In this document: one piece after another, positions 16,887 through 25,860 of the stretch | How positions within the stretch are numbered: the first letter of the stretch is position 1 | Layout of the letters: each line of letters begins with the position of its first letter | Assembly (NCBI GenBank): GCA_040255675.1 | Contig: JBDZVM010000002.1 | Span: forward strand, 1 to 64,000 | Length of the DNA stretch: 64,000 nucleotides | Reading direction: 5' to 3' | From: JBDZVM01 sp040255675 | GTDB taxonomy: Bacteria; Actinomycetota; Actinomycetes; Acidothermales; Acidothermaceae | Program-made: the position numbers and the translations under genes | The notes under the pieces: generated by a model | Database searches by the model: none | Told to the model about the DNA's origin: nothing | Seen by the model: the letters and a program-made list of their open reading frames with translations, nothing else

Positions 16887-17329
16887 CGCGCCGTCTCGGT
16901 CGCCGGACCGACGATTTCCGAAATCCGGATGCCGAATTCTTCGTCGATGACGACTACTTCTCCATGGGCTATCAGCGTTCCGTTGACGAACATGTCGATC
17001 GGGCTGCCGGCGACCTTGTCGAGCTCGACCACCATTCCCGGTGTCAAAGACAGCAAGTCGCGCACGGTCATACGAGTGCGCCCAAGTTCGGCAGTGACCT
17101 CCATCTCGACGTTGCTGAGCAGGTCGAGACGTTCGACGCCGGTGGCTGCCTGCAACGAACGAACTCCGCTGTCCGAGTTAGCGCTTCGCTTGCGGCTTTT
17201 CTCGGCGACCGCGCCGTCCGCGGGCACCGCATTCGCGGCATCGCTCCCCGCGACGGGTGCCGGCGTGCCGTCGTCCGGCAAAGAGTTGAAGGTTTGTTCG
17301 GCCGCTTCGGCCACGCTTGACTCCGTCAT
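16883..17329 (-). CDS. fliN: Flagellar C-ring protein FliN
   Basis: The 148-residue protein has a C-terminal SpoA domain (about 68-142) with VEMEVTAELGRTRMTVRDLL and GEVVVIDEEFGIRISEI. The first 60 residues are an Ala-rich, probably disordered extension. FliN forms the lower C-ring with FliM and binds FliH at the export gate. Its start overlaps the fliM stop. Confidence 0.96.
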   Translation of the reverse strand: MTESSVAEAAEQTFNSLPDDGTPAPVAGSDAANAVPADGAVAEKSRKRSANSDSGVRSLQAATGVERLDLLSNVEMEVTAELGRTRMTVRDLLSLTPGMVVELDKVAGSPIDMFVNGTLIAHGEVVVIDEEFGIRISEIVGPATETAR

Positions 17330-18294
17330 GGCGTACTCGAGCCTTCCTCGGGTGCGGGGGGTTCAACGATGCGGCAAGCAACATGCCTGCCTGTACTTCC
17401 AGGTACGGCATACGCGAATGTCACGCCGCCCGACGTCACGCGTAACGGTTCGTTCGTACGCTGGTGCAAGGGCAAAACGTCGCCGGGGGCAAGACCTAAG
17501 ATTTGTGACGGTGTGAGCGCAACCTTCGAAAACTCCACTGCCACATCGACAGGCACGTCACGAAGCCGAGCCTGCAATGCCGCCTGGCTACGCATGATGA
17601 CGTCGCGCCGATCGCCGCGCTTCGGACTCGACGCCGCCTCGAGCACCGGATACAGACCGGCGAACGGCATCGCGAGCGTGGCGGCGCCCTCCTGCGTTCC
17701 GACGTTCATCTGAAACGAAGCAACGACGAATACATCGGATGGCGCGGCCGCTTGCGCGAACTGCGGATTCGCCTCGACGCCGACCACCTCGGGCGCGAGC
17801 GGCACGACGCCGTCGAACGCATAGCGCAATTCGTGCACGATGCGTTGCGCGAGTGAGCGCATCAACTGCGTCTCGATGTCGGTGAGCAAACGCTCCGGCT
17901 GGCTCGGCGAACCGGGGCCACCGAGCAGCCGATCGACGCACAGCATCGTGGTCTGGTGCGGGATCTGCAGAATTGCGGTGCCGGGCAGTGGATCGACCGA
18001 CGTCAAGACGAGAAACGACGGCACCGGAAGCTGCTCGATGTAGTCGGCGTACGGCAACTGCTCGACCGCGATCAGCTCGACCAGCGAAAACACCCGCACC
18101 GTGCTCGTCAAGATCGTGGTGAACTGCCGGGCGAATGTCTCGTAGATGATGTGCAGCTTGCGAACGTGGCCGCGGTTGAGCTTGCTCGGACGACGAAAGT
18201 CGTACAGCTTTGGCTCACGGCTCGACCGCTGCCTTTGTCGCGCGTGAGACACGCGGCTCGGGTCGATGATCGACGGAGACGTCACGATCCACAC
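17326..18294 (-). CDS. fliM: Flagellar switch protein FliM
   Basis: The 322-residue protein carries the FliM middle domain (about 40-225, with YDFRRPSKLNRGHVRKLH and the GGPG loop near 130) and a C-terminal SpoA domain (about 235-315). The first start in frame is GTG 18294. The LSQxEIDALL-type segment that binds phosphorylated CheY in enterobacterial FliM is not seen in the first 30 residues (MWIVTSPSIIDPSRV). No chemotaxis gene lies in the window. The switch may respond through another surface. It is followed by fliN with an overlap. Confidence 0.94.
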   Translation of the reverse strand: MWIVTSPSIIDPSRVSHARQRQRSSREPKLYDFRRPSKLNRGHVRKLHIIYETFARQFTTILTSTVRVFSLVELIAVEQLPYADYIEQLPVPSFLVLTSVDPLPGTAILQIPHQTTMLCVDRLLGGPGSPSQPERLLTDIETQLMRSLAQRIVHELRYAFDGVVPLAPEVVGVEANPQFAQAAAPSDVFVVASFQMNVGTQEGAATLAMPFAGLYPVLEAASSPKRGDRRDVIMRSQAALQARLRDVPVDVAVEFSKVALTPSQILGLAPGDVLPLHQRTNEPLRVTSGGVTFAYAVPGSTGRHVACRIVEPPAPEEGSSTP

Positions 18295-18384
18295 ATCGGC
18301 AAGTGCCCGGCGCCTCTGAGCGTTCTTCGGGCACGCTTCGCCGCCCCCTCGCGAAGGCCGCCAGGGGTTGTCAGGGCTGGCCGG

Positions 18385-18873
18385 CTACTGCACCACCCAA
18401 GACGTGAACAACAACTCGTACACGGGATCGTCGGGGTAGGCAGCCACGATCTTGTCCCTCAGGCCGGCTTTGGCCTTTTCGAGCCCTGCTGCCGTGGCCA
18501 GCGGGCCCGAATCCTGCCCAGTGAAGTAGCTGATCATCTGGTCGGTGGCGATCGCCGCATCGGGAAGCGCTTCGGCCTTGACCTTATCGGTGAACTGCAC
18601 GCTAAGGCCGACGCGCAAATAATGCCCTCCGGCCAGGTTCACGGTGACCGGGTCGAGGGCCAGCGTCGCGCCTGGTTTGGGCTTGGCCGCCTCGCCACCC
18701 TTCTTCGCCGAGCCGCCCAGCATAAACTTCGCGCCGCCTGCCAGCACCAACACGGCGATCAGTATGATGACGAGCTTCTTCTTCCCTTTCTTCTTCTTCG
18801 CCGGCGGAGGCGTTTCCGCCGTCTGGTCGGAGACGCCTTTGGCAGTCGGGCGGGTGTCGGTCGAGGCGGCCAT
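18385..18873 (-). CDS. fliL: Flagellar basal-body protein FliL
   Basis: The 162-residue protein has a Lys-rich cytoplasmic N-terminus, one membrane helix (LVIILIAVLVLAGGAKFML, about 34-52) and a periplasmic-type domain (VTVNLAGGHYLRVGLSVQF). FliL rings surround the stator units. The gene starts at the motB stop and is followed by a 90-bp gap to fliM without a gene. Confidence 0.93.
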   Translation of the reverse strand: MAASTDTRPTAKGVSDQTAETPPPAKKKKGKKKLVIILIAVLVLAGGAKFMLGGSAKKGGEAAKPKPGATLALDPVTVNLAGGHYLRVGLSVQFTDKVKAEALPDAAIATDQMISYFTGQDSGPLATAAGLEKAKAGLRDKIVAAYPDDPVYELLFTSWVVQ

Positions 18874-19745
18874 CAGTTATCTCCGGGCGACGTCAGGAGG
18901 GTCGAGAGCACCACTACCTCGACCCGGCGGTTTTGTGCTTGGTGAGCGGGAGAGTCGTTGGGCACCACCGGCCTGGTGTCGGCGTAACCAGTAGCCGACA
19001 TTCGGTTCGGATCGAGCCCGTCGTTCGTTACGAGATATCGCAGTACCGTCGTCGCACGAACGGCTGACAGTTCCCAGTTCGACGCGAAAGGGCCACCCTT
19101 AATCGGCACATTGTCGGTATGTCCCTCGATAGAGATGTCGTTCGGCAAGTTTCGCAGCGCGGGAGCGATCGCGTCGAGTACCTGCTGCCCGACCGGTTTC
19201 AAGTCTGCCTTGTTGGTGTCGAACAAGACCTGATCCGTCACGATGCTGACGACGAGGCCACGCGACGTCACCTTGAAACTGACCGAGCTTTGCAGCCCCT
19301 TCTCCTTTAGCGCGGCCTCGATCTGCTCCTTCGCGTTGTCCAACTTCTGTTGCTCTTGTCGAAGCAACTCTTGCTTTTGCTGCTGCGCTGTGTCGCCGTC
19401 CGGAAGTGGACCGGAGACGGGCGCGTGCATAACCGGCGTGATCGGCTGCGCGGGGTTGTTGTCGAGTTGGCCCTGATCGTTGTTGGCCGTCTTGCCGCCG
19501 TCGAGAACGCCACTCCCGTTAGGCAGAGGAACTTTGGTCGAAGCCCCGAATTGACGCGCCAAACCGTCGGCCAGTTCGGCGAACTTCTTCTTGTCGACGA
19601 CACTGATGGCGAACAGCACGATGAACAACACCATGAGCAACGTGATCATGTCGGCGTAGGTCAGGAGCCAACGCTCGTGATTGGCCCCGTGCTCCTCTTC
19701 GTCGACGGCGCGGCGGCGACGGCGCGGTGGACGTGAACCGCTCAT
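18873..19745 (-). CDS. motB: Stator protein MotB
   Basis: The start is ATG 19745 (MSGSRPPRRRRRAVDEEEHG), overlapping the motA stop. One membrane helix (YADMITLLMVLFIVLF, about 30-50) includes the conserved channel Asp of YAD. A plug and linker with a Gln-rich coiled coil (about 110-150) follow. The OmpA-like peptidoglycan-binding domain is C-terminal (about 160-285, ISIEGHTDNVPI and QNRRVEVVVL). The 290-residue length is typical. With MotA it forms the ion-driven stator. Confidence 0.96.
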   Translation of the reverse strand: MSGSRPPRRRRRAVDEEEHGANHERWLLTYADMITLLMVLFIVLFAISVVDKKKFAELADGLARQFGASTKVPLPNGSGVLDGGKTANNDQGQLDNNPAQPITPVMHAPVSGPLPDGDTAQQQKQELLRQEQQKLDNAKEQIEAALKEKGLQSSVSFKVTSRGLVVSIVTDQVLFDTNKADLKPVGQQVLDAIAPALRNLPNDISIEGHTDNVPIKGGPFASNWELSAVRATTVLRYLVTNDGLDPNRMSATGYADTRPVVPNDSPAHQAQNRRVEVVVLSTLLTSPGDN

Positions 19746-20530
19746 GCCGCGGCCTTTTCCTGCTTCGCGGCCTTGCCCGAGTCCGGTGGCAAGAACGCGC
19801 GCAGTTTCTGCTGGATAAGGCGCGGGTTGACACCGGCTTGAATCGACAGCACGCCTTCGATGACGAGCTCCATTTCGTGAATAGCGAGGTCGCCGAGACG
19901 CTTGATCTTGTTGGCGAGCGGCAGCCAGATGACGTTCGCCGACATCACACCCCACAGCGTCGCCACGAACGCTGACGCTATGAGCTTGCCCAACGACTCG
20001 GGCGAACTCAGGTTGGCAAGAACATGCACCAGGCTCACGACGGTACCGATGACGCCGAGCGTCGGCGCATAACCGCCCATCTCCGCGAACAGCTTGGCAC
20101 CTTGCTGAAATTCCTTGCGTTTGGCGACAATCTGGCCTTCGAGGATTTCACGAAGCTCCTCCGGGTCGGTGCCGTCGATCGCGAGTTCGAGTCCCTTGCG
20201 CAAGAACGGGTCGGTGACTTCACTTGCCGCATCTTCGAGCGCAAGCAACCCTTCCCGCCGGGCGCGGTCGGCGAGCTTGACGAGATCGTCGACCAGGCCG
20301 TCGGCCATGACGGGCTTGGCCAGCAGCGCCATTTTCAGCCACTTGATGGAACCCGTGGTGTCTTTCAAGAGGCCGCCGGCCATGGCGGCGCCAAGGGTGC
20401 CGAACAACACGAGCATCATCGGCGCGGGAAGCAGGATGGCGGCGGGACTGCTCCCCTCGAGGATCATCGATACGAAGATTCCCCCGAGGGCAAGGGCGAT
20501 CCCGACGAGCGTGGCGGGATCCATCGTCAC
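19742..20530 (-). CDS. motA: Stator protein MotA
   Basis: The 262-residue protein has four membrane segments. The large cytoplasmic loop (about 60-150) carries the charged torque residues (RREGLLALEDA, FLRKGLELAIDG), and GGYAPTLGVIGTVVSLVH forms the third helix region. The first start overlaps the flbD stop. The Arg and Glu pattern fits a MotA rather than an ExbB homologue. Confidence 0.96.
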   Translation of the reverse strand: MTMDPATLVGIALALGGIFVSMILEGSSPAAILLPAPMMLVLFGTLGAAMAGGLLKDTTGSIKWLKMALLAKPVMADGLVDDLVKLADRARREGLLALEDAASEVTDPFLRKGLELAIDGTDPEELREILEGQIVAKRKEFQQGAKLFAEMGGYAPTLGVIGTVVSLVHVLANLSSPESLGKLIASAFVATLWGVMSANVIWLPLANKIKRLGDLAIHEMELVIEGVLSIQAGVNPRLIQQKLRAFLPPDSGKAAKQEKAAA

Positions 20531-20805
20531 ACGTCTTTCGCCTGTGCCAGATCCGGATTATCTGTGTCGGTCACGACCCTGAGGTTTCGTTCGCGTGGTG
20601 GCGTCGCCTCAAACGCATACGCGGCCGCGATAACCCGTCCGCGAAACTCGCACACGCGCCGCACCAACTCGTCGAGCGACTCGGCGACGACATACTTGAT
20701 GCCGCCGACCAAGGTGACGACGGTGTCGGGGTTTGCGTCGACCCGTTCGATGAGGTCTGGGTTCAACGCGAAGGGAGGCCCGTTGAGTCGGGTCAACACA
20801 ATCAT
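20527..20805 (-). CDS. flbD: FlbD family protein
   Basis: This small protein (92 aa) starts at ATG 20805 with GGAGG nine bases upstream and reads MIVLTRLNGPPFALNPDLIE. This is the hallmark of the short FlbD family found in Gram-positive flagellar operons between flgE and motA. It should not be confused with the Caulobacter transcription factor of the same name. Its molecular role is not established. A longer in-frame start is rejected for lack of family match. Confidence 0.88.
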   Translation of the reverse strand: MIVLTRLNGPPFALNPDLIERVDANPDTVVTLVGGIKYVVAESLDELVRRVCEFRGRVIAAAYAFEATPPRERNLRVVTDTDNPDLAQAKDV

Positions 20806-20925
20806 CGTGCGGGCCTCCATCCATGGAAGATCGTGCGTGGCCACCGAATCCGTGGTGTGCCAGGCTCCTCTTCGGCGAGCAGCGGGAGGATCTGAGGAGC
20901 GTTCCCGACCTGTTCGCCGCATACA

Positions 20926-20970
20926 AACGGCGATTCACCCGGCCGGATGCGTGCCAGGTGAATCGCCGTT
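20926..20970 (-). terminator. Hairpin between flgE and flbD
   Basis: The arms AACGGCGATTCACC (20926-20939) and GGTGAATCGCCGTT (20957-20970) are perfectly complementary over 14 bp, with a 17-base loop. They lie in the 211-bp gene-free gap after the flgE stop. No long U-run follows in the minus direction, so it may be a transcript-stabilising or partial-termination hairpin setting hook and motor expression apart. Confidence 0.6.
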
Positions 20971-21016
20971 GCGCCGATTGCCGAGTCGCGCTACCGCGAA
21001 CGCAGCAACCCGCGGC

Positions 21017-22231
21017 TCAGTGCTTCAGGTTCACCAAATCTTGCAAGACCTCGTCGGACGTCGTGATGACCTTCGAGTTCGCCTCGAAACCACGCTGCGC
21101 GATGATCAGGTTGGTGAACTCTTGTGAAAGGTCGACGTTCGACCCTTCCAACTCACCAGACGCCAGGTGGCCACGACTGCCGGTGCCCGAGGGTCCGACT
21201 TGAGCCGCGCCGGAGTTCACCGACTCGGCGTATTCGGAATTCCCTACCTTGGTGAGTCCGCCCGGATTGTTGAAGGTCGCCATCGCGATCTGGCCGAGCG
21301 GCTGCTTCATTCCGTTCGTGAACAAGCCCTGGATCGTGCCGTCGGGCGAAATCGAATACGACGCGAGCGAACCCATGGCGTTTCCGTCGGAGTTGACGAC
21401 CTCAACGGTATTTTCGCCGCCGAACGCGGTGAGTCCGGAGATGTCGAGAGACACGGTCTGCCCGTTCAACGTCACACTGACCGGCGTCGTCGTCGCGGTG
21501 GTATCGAGTGTGCCGTCGGGCTTAAAGGTCAGCACCGTAGGCGCAGGCTGCGTGGCCGGCGGCACGATCGACGGGTCGTTGTAGTTGATGCTCCATTTGT
21601 TGGCGGTGCTATCCCACGTGTACGTAAGGGTCACGTCGACCAACTGCCCCTTGGCGTCGTACACCTTAAGGTCGTTCGTCGGCGACGGCCCGCTGCCGTC
21701 GGCGGGAAGGTTTCCGGCGACGGTGGCACCCGTCGTGCCAACCGGCGCGAACGACGTCCCCAACGGGAGTTTGATACCGCCGATGGGGCCGCTGGTGTTC
21801 ACCGTTCCGCTGGTTGCCAGCCAACCCTGCACGAGCGCGCCGTCGGCCGTCGTCAAATTACCGTTCGCGTCGAACCGAAACGCGCCGTCGCGGGTGTACA
21901 CCTGTTGGCCACCGTCGTTCACGATGAAGAAGCCGTCGCCTTGAATCATCAGGTCGGTCGAAACCCCCGTAGTCTCGGCCGGACCTTGAGTGAATGTCGT
22001 GTTGATCGCCGCGACTTGCACCCCGAGTCCGACCTGAGCCGGGTTGGTGCCGCCCTGCGTTCCCTGCGGTGCGCCGGCCGCTTTGAGCGCCTGGCTCAGG
22101 GTGTCTTCGAACTCGATCTGTGACGATTTGAAGCCGATCGTGTTGACGTTGGCGATGTTGTTGCCGACGACGTCAAGCATCGTCTGGTGTGCACGCAAAC
22201 CGGAGACACCGGAGAAGAGCGAGCGAAGCAT
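21017..22231 (-). CDS. flgE: Flagellar hook protein FlgE
   Basis: The start is ATG 22231 (MLRSLFSGVSGLRAHQTMLD) after GAGGAA. The 404-residue protein has the rod/hook N-terminal motif (NNIANVNTIGFKSS), central beta-rich domains and the C-terminal motif (DLSQEFTNLIIAQRGFEANS). It forms the hook, capped during growth by FlgD and measured by FliK, both encoded just upstream. Confidence 0.96.
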   Translation of the reverse strand: MLRSLFSGVSGLRAHQTMLDVVGNNIANVNTIGFKSSQIEFEDTLSQALKAAGAPQGTQGGTNPAQVGLGVQVAAINTTFTQGPAETTGVSTDLMIQGDGFFIVNDGGQQVYTRDGAFRFDANGNLTTADGALVQGWLATSGTVNTSGPIGGIKLPLGTSFAPVGTTGATVAGNLPADGSGPSPTNDLKVYDAKGQLVDVTLTYTWDSTANKWSINYNDPSIVPPATQPAPTVLTFKPDGTLDTTATTTPVSVTLNGQTVSLDISGLTAFGGENTVEVVNSDGNAMGSLASYSISPDGTIQGLFTNGMKQPLGQIAMATFNNPGGLTKVGNSEYAESVNSGAAQVGPSGTGSRGHLASGELEGSNVDLSQEFTNLIIAQRGFEANSKVITTSDEVLQDLVNLKH

Positions 22232-22291
22232 TCGAATTCCTCGTTTCTGTTTGTGTTTAGGAGAAGCGATGTGGGCCACCTGGCCGCGTGA

Positions 22292-22768
22292 TTACGATGT
22301 CGTGGTGTCACCTGACGCGGCCATGACCGCGGTGATCGACGTCACCGGCACCTGCGCCCCTCCAATGCGTACAACCGCGCCGTCCGACCCGGGAGACGCG
22401 CTCGACACGATGCCGTTGTTGACGACGCCGTTCGCATCGACGTACGTGACGCTCTTCCCGATGAAGCTCACCGCTTCTTGCATTTGCTGGCTTCGCAAAA
22501 GCGCCTCATTTTGCTTTGCCAACGCGTTCATGCTCTGCACCATCGAGAACTGCGCTTCTTGCGTGATGTAGGTGGTGCTGTCGGTGGGCTTGAGCGGGTC
22601 TTGGTGTCGAAGCTGAGCGACGAGCAACTGTAAAAAGCTGTTGCTGTCGAGGCCGCCGACGCTGGCATCGCTCGAACTCGCCGCCGCACTCGTCGGCGCG
22701 CTCATAGGCGTCGCGTCGGTCGCGGCAGACCAAATCTGCGGCATAACTTCCCCGACCGGGCTCGTCAT
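22292..22768 (-). CDS. flgD: Hook-capping protein FlgD (short form)
   Basis: The 158-residue protein has the FlgD N-terminal core (FLQLLVAQLRHQDPLKPTDS, then FSMVQSMNALAKQNEALLRS) and a single small C-terminal beta domain (IGKSVTYVDANG). It is shorter than enterobacterial FlgD and lacks the FlgD Ig-like insertion, as is common in Gram-positives. It lies between fliK and flgE. Confidence 0.93.
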   Translation of the reverse strand: MTSPVGEVMPQIWSAATDATPMSAPTSAAASSSDASVGGLDSNSFLQLLVAQLRHQDPLKPTDSTTYITQEAQFSMVQSMNALAKQNEALLRSQQMQEAVSFIGKSVTYVDANGVVNNGIVSSASPGSDGAVVRIGGAQVPVTSITAVMAASGDTTTS

Positions 22769-22780
22769 AGTGATGCTCCT

Positions 22781-24334
22781 TTACATCCGGACGTCGAGAG
22801 CGGCCTCGACCGACGAACGACCTGCTGCCCGCGCGCCGGCCACCGGTCGTGGATCTGATTCCTTCGCATCGACGCGCGTGTCGCGACTTCTCGGCAGCGG
22901 TGCGCGAGGGTGCCCGTCGCCGTGACCGTAATCGGCTGGCATCTGCTGCCGATGGTTTGCCTGGCCTTGCTGGCCTTGCTGGCCCTGCTGGCTGTTGCCG
23001 GCATTCGCGAACGACTGGTGGCCGCCCGTATTCCCGGTGTGGTGCTGAGGAAGCGCCGTTCTCGCCCCGACGTCGACGTCAGCGACGCGCAAGCCTCCGG
23101 CTTGCAGTTGGCTTCGCAAGTCGGAGAGCGAACTGTGCAACGCGTCGTGGCCGCTTTGCTGATCGGCCGTGAGCTGAACCGACAGCACGCCGTCGTTCAC
23201 CGCGACCCGCACAATCACCGGTCCGAGCTCCGCGGGGTGTAGCTGCAACGAGAGCGTGTAGCTTCCGTCTTTCGCGCCCCGAAGCGGCGACAGCACCGAC
23301 ACGACTTGGGCCGGGATCGCGTATGGCGCGGGCGGCGTCGGGGCGCTCGAACCTATTGCCGCGTTGGGTGTGCTCGGCTGCGCTGCCGGCGTCGCCAACG
23401 AAATAGCCTGTGTATCAAGCCGTGGCGGTGCGGCGGCGTCATGCTTCGTGGCGCTGTCGGGCTGAGGGGCGAGATCGCGACCGCGAGGCGCGCCCTGTGC
23501 GTCGGCAACGCCCACTTGCTGAACATGCGCGGCAATCGTGGCTTGTCGCCGCACGCCGGTGGGTTGCGCCGGTACGTCCGCCTCGTGGAGCAGTACCGAC
23601 GGCGTCACGACAGGAGGGGCGGTGCTTTGCGGGGCGTTAGCGGTCTTGGCATCGGACGGCGTCACCTTCGCCCCCGTCACGACGGTCGCGTCGAGTTTCA
23701 CCGGTGCCGGCGCCGGGCCGGACGCAGCCGGCAGGGCGGTGGCTCCGGTCCCGGCGCGCGTCGCGTTGGCGGCGGAAAGCGGCACAGCGATTTTCGCGCC
23801 GTCTATGAGGGCCGCTGTGCCGCCGCCCGCAGGCTTAGTTGAACTTGCGGGTTTGACGTGGTTGGTGCCGGTCTTGGCGTCTGCTGTCGTTGTGGTGGCA
23901 GGATTCCCGTCACCCGGTGCTGCCACTTTCGCGCCGGCAACGACGTCCGCTACGCTCGCGGCTTTCGTCTTGGTGGCTTGGTCGCTCACTTGTGGCGCAA
24001 CGTCGTTCGATACGCCTTTGGCAGCCAACTCTTCGCCTTTCACGGGCCCCGCTTGAGTCGGCGAGGCTTTCGCGTTCGCGGTGTGGTCGCCGGCGAGGGC
24101 CGCGGGAGCGCTGTGATCCGACGTGCCTGGATGCCGCGTGTCGTTGCGCACTTCGTGCGCTCGCGCATCGTTCGTATTCGACGTGTGATTTGGTTGCGGT
24201 CGAGCTGGTTGCCGCGCAAGCCCCAGTGCCATCGCGATGACGGCACCGAACACCTCGTCGCTTGCTGTGTCGGAAGACGTTTGATCGGTGTGTCCGGCAG
24301 GTTGGGGAAACAGCAGCGGTCCGATGGCTTTCAT
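22781..24334 (-). CDS. fliK: Flagellar hook-length control protein FliK
   Basis: The 517-residue protein is mostly Ala/Thr/Pro-rich, low-complexity and probably unfolded (about 30-370), as expected of a molecular ruler. The C-terminal Flg_hook domain (about 385-455) carries SLQLHPAELGPVIVRVAVND and LSDLRSQLQAGGLRV. A Gln/Gly-rich run (QQGQQGQQGQ) follows. FliK sets hook length and triggers the FlhB export switch. Its start overlaps the stop of the wall-hydrolase gene. Confidence 0.92.
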   Translation of the reverse strand: MKAIGPLLFPQPAGHTDQTSSDTASDEVFGAVIAMALGLARQPARPQPNHTSNTNDARAHEVRNDTRHPGTSDHSAPAALAGDHTANAKASPTQAGPVKGEELAAKGVSNDVAPQVSDQATKTKAASVADVVAGAKVAAPGDGNPATTTTADAKTGTNHVKPASSTKPAGGGTAALIDGAKIAVPLSAANATRAGTGATALPAASGPAPAPVKLDATVVTGAKVTPSDAKTANAPQSTAPPVVTPSVLLHEADVPAQPTGVRRQATIAAHVQQVGVADAQGAPRGRDLAPQPDSATKHDAAAPPRLDTQAISLATPAAQPSTPNAAIGSSAPTPPAPYAIPAQVVSVLSPLRGAKDGSYTLSLQLHPAELGPVIVRVAVNDGVLSVQLTADQQSGHDALHSSLSDLRSQLQAGGLRVADVDVGARTALPQHHTGNTGGHQSFANAGNSQQGQQGQQGQANHRQQMPADYGHGDGHPRAPLPRSRDTRVDAKESDPRPVAGARAAGRSSVEAALDVRM

Positions 24335-25395
24335 GCTGCCTCGCTCATGTAAGTCATTACCTTCTTTACGTAGTTGCGCGTCTCTGGATAGGGCGGTATC
24401 CCTCCGAATTTGTCGACAGTCGGACCGCCCGCGTTGTAGGAGGCAAGCGCTAGGGGAATCGAACCGTATTTGTCGAGTTCGCCTTTCAGCAGCCGAGCGG
24501 CGCCGTCGATAGACTGCGCGGGATCAGTTGGATCGACTCCAAACGCTTGTGCCGTCGCGGGCATAAGCTGCATAAGGCCAACCGCGCCAGCAGTGCTGAC
24601 GGCATCGGGACGGTAGTTCGACTCAGCGTGCGCGACGGCCGACAGCAATCCGGAAGGCAGCCCGTAATGTCGTTCAGCGGCGGCGAACTGTGCCGCGTAA
24701 GGTGCTCCGGCCGTGGCTCCCGAGGTCGTCGACAATGCCGAGGTCGATGACAATGCCGCGGGGCGAGCGACGAACGCGACGGCATTCGGCGCGAAGCCGT
24801 CGTTCACTCCAGCGGTGTCTGGAATGATGCGCCGAATTGTGCTCGGTGTTTGCGTGATGCGCTGAATTTGAACTGTCGTGCCGGTGTGCGGTGCCACAAT
24901 CATCGACCCGTTGCCCGCATAGATGCCGATGTGAGTCGCCGGATCGCCGAAGCACACCAGATCACCCGGTTTTGCTTGTGCGAGCGAAGGCACCGCCGTG
25001 CCCATCGTCGCCTGCTGTTGACTGGTACGCGGCAACGAAATCCCGAGGTCGGCATAGGCTCTTTGCACCAAGGCGGAGCAGTCGAGACCCTTGCTCGGAT
25101 CGGTGCCGCCGTACAGATACGGCACGCCGAGGTACCGTCGGGCGTCTGATACGACGGTTTGACCAGTGACGACATCGCCCGTGGCCATGGATTGGGTCGC
25201 TGCCTGCGCCGAGCCGATGGGGTCGGAAGGCACATCATTCGACGCCATCGCCGCCATCGCCGACTCGAATTCGCTGCCGAAAGTGCGCGACGTCGAGTCG
25301 ATCAGCTGCGCTGACTGCGCACTCGCGGTCGCTAGCGCGGGAAACAGCTGGTTGATAGCGGCAATCCTGCTCTGGATGTCGTCGACGACGCTCAT
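24331..25395 (-). CDS. Bifunctional NlpC/P60 peptidase and SLT lytic transglycosylase
   Basis: The 354-residue protein joins two peptidoglycan hydrolase domains. An NlpC/P60 domain (about 75-210) has the catalytic Cys in LDCSALVQRAY near residue 108 and His in ATHIGIYAG near 160. A C-terminal transglycosylase SLT domain (about 235-340) has the catalytic Glu in AHAESNYRP and the GLMQLMPATA and SYNAGG motifs. No signal peptide is evident, so it may leave through the flagellar export channel, like FlgJ. It sits between fliJ and fliK, where it probably opens the wall for the rod. Confidence 0.9.
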   Translation of the reverse strand: MSVVDDIQSRIAAINQLFPALATASAQSAQLIDSTSRTFGSEFESAMAAMASNDVPSDPIGSAQAATQSMATGDVVTGQTVVSDARRYLGVPYLYGGTDPSKGLDCSALVQRAYADLGISLPRTSQQQATMGTAVPSLAQAKPGDLVCFGDPATHIGIYAGNGSMIVAPHTGTTVQIQRITQTPSTIRRIIPDTAGVNDGFAPNAVAFVARPAALSSTSALSTTSGATAGAPYAAQFAAAERHYGLPSGLLSAVAHAESNYRPDAVSTAGAVGLMQLMPATAQAFGVDPTDPAQSIDGAARLLKGELDKYGSIPLALASYNAGGPTVDKFGGIPPYPETRNYVKKVMTYMSEAA

Positions 25396-25853
25396 CGTGA
25401 CGCCTCCTCGTCGTGCTCCGGTCGAGTAACCGGCCTGCGTCCACGCGTGCCTTCATCTACCTGCGCTTGTTCTTCCGCTAGTTCGCGCCGCCTGTACTCA
25501 GCGCGCTGCCTCTCGTCGAGGTGCTCCAACGCGCTGAGCTTGCGCTTGGTGTCTGCCCAGCTCTCATTCGCCTGACGAAGCTCCGCTTCCGCCGACTCCC
25601 GGGTCTCCTCCGCGTCGAGAACGGCGCGGGCGCGCCTGGCCGCCGCGTCGCGAAAAGCGAGCATGTTGAGCACCGAGCCTCGAAGGGAGGCCGCGCTCGC
25701 GACGTTGGCCTCGTAATTTCGAGCCTTCATGTCGTAATCGTCGTCCGCTTGCGCGGCGTGCTCAGCCGCGGCACGAAGTACCTGTCGCGCAACAGACTCT
25801 TGCGTCTCGCGAACCCGCAAGACACGATGCAGGGAGAACACGTAGCGCTTCAT
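25392..25853 (-). CDS. fliJ: Flagellar export chaperone FliJ
   Basis: The start is ATG 25853 (MKRYVFSLHRVLRVRETQES), eight bases after fliI. The 153-residue protein is almost wholly helical and charged, as in the FliJ coiled coil that fits into the FliI hexamer. The longer upstream frame lies in fliI and is rejected. The stop overlaps the start of the hydrolase gene. Confidence 0.88.
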   Translation of the reverse strand: MKRYVFSLHRVLRVRETQESVARQVLRAAAEHAAQADDDYDMKARNYEANVASAASLRGSVLNMLAFRDAAARRARAVLDAEETRESAEAELRQANESWADTKRKLSALEHLDERQRAEYRRRELAEEQAQVDEGTRGRRPVTRPEHDEEASR

Positions 25854-25860
25854 GGCCGCA

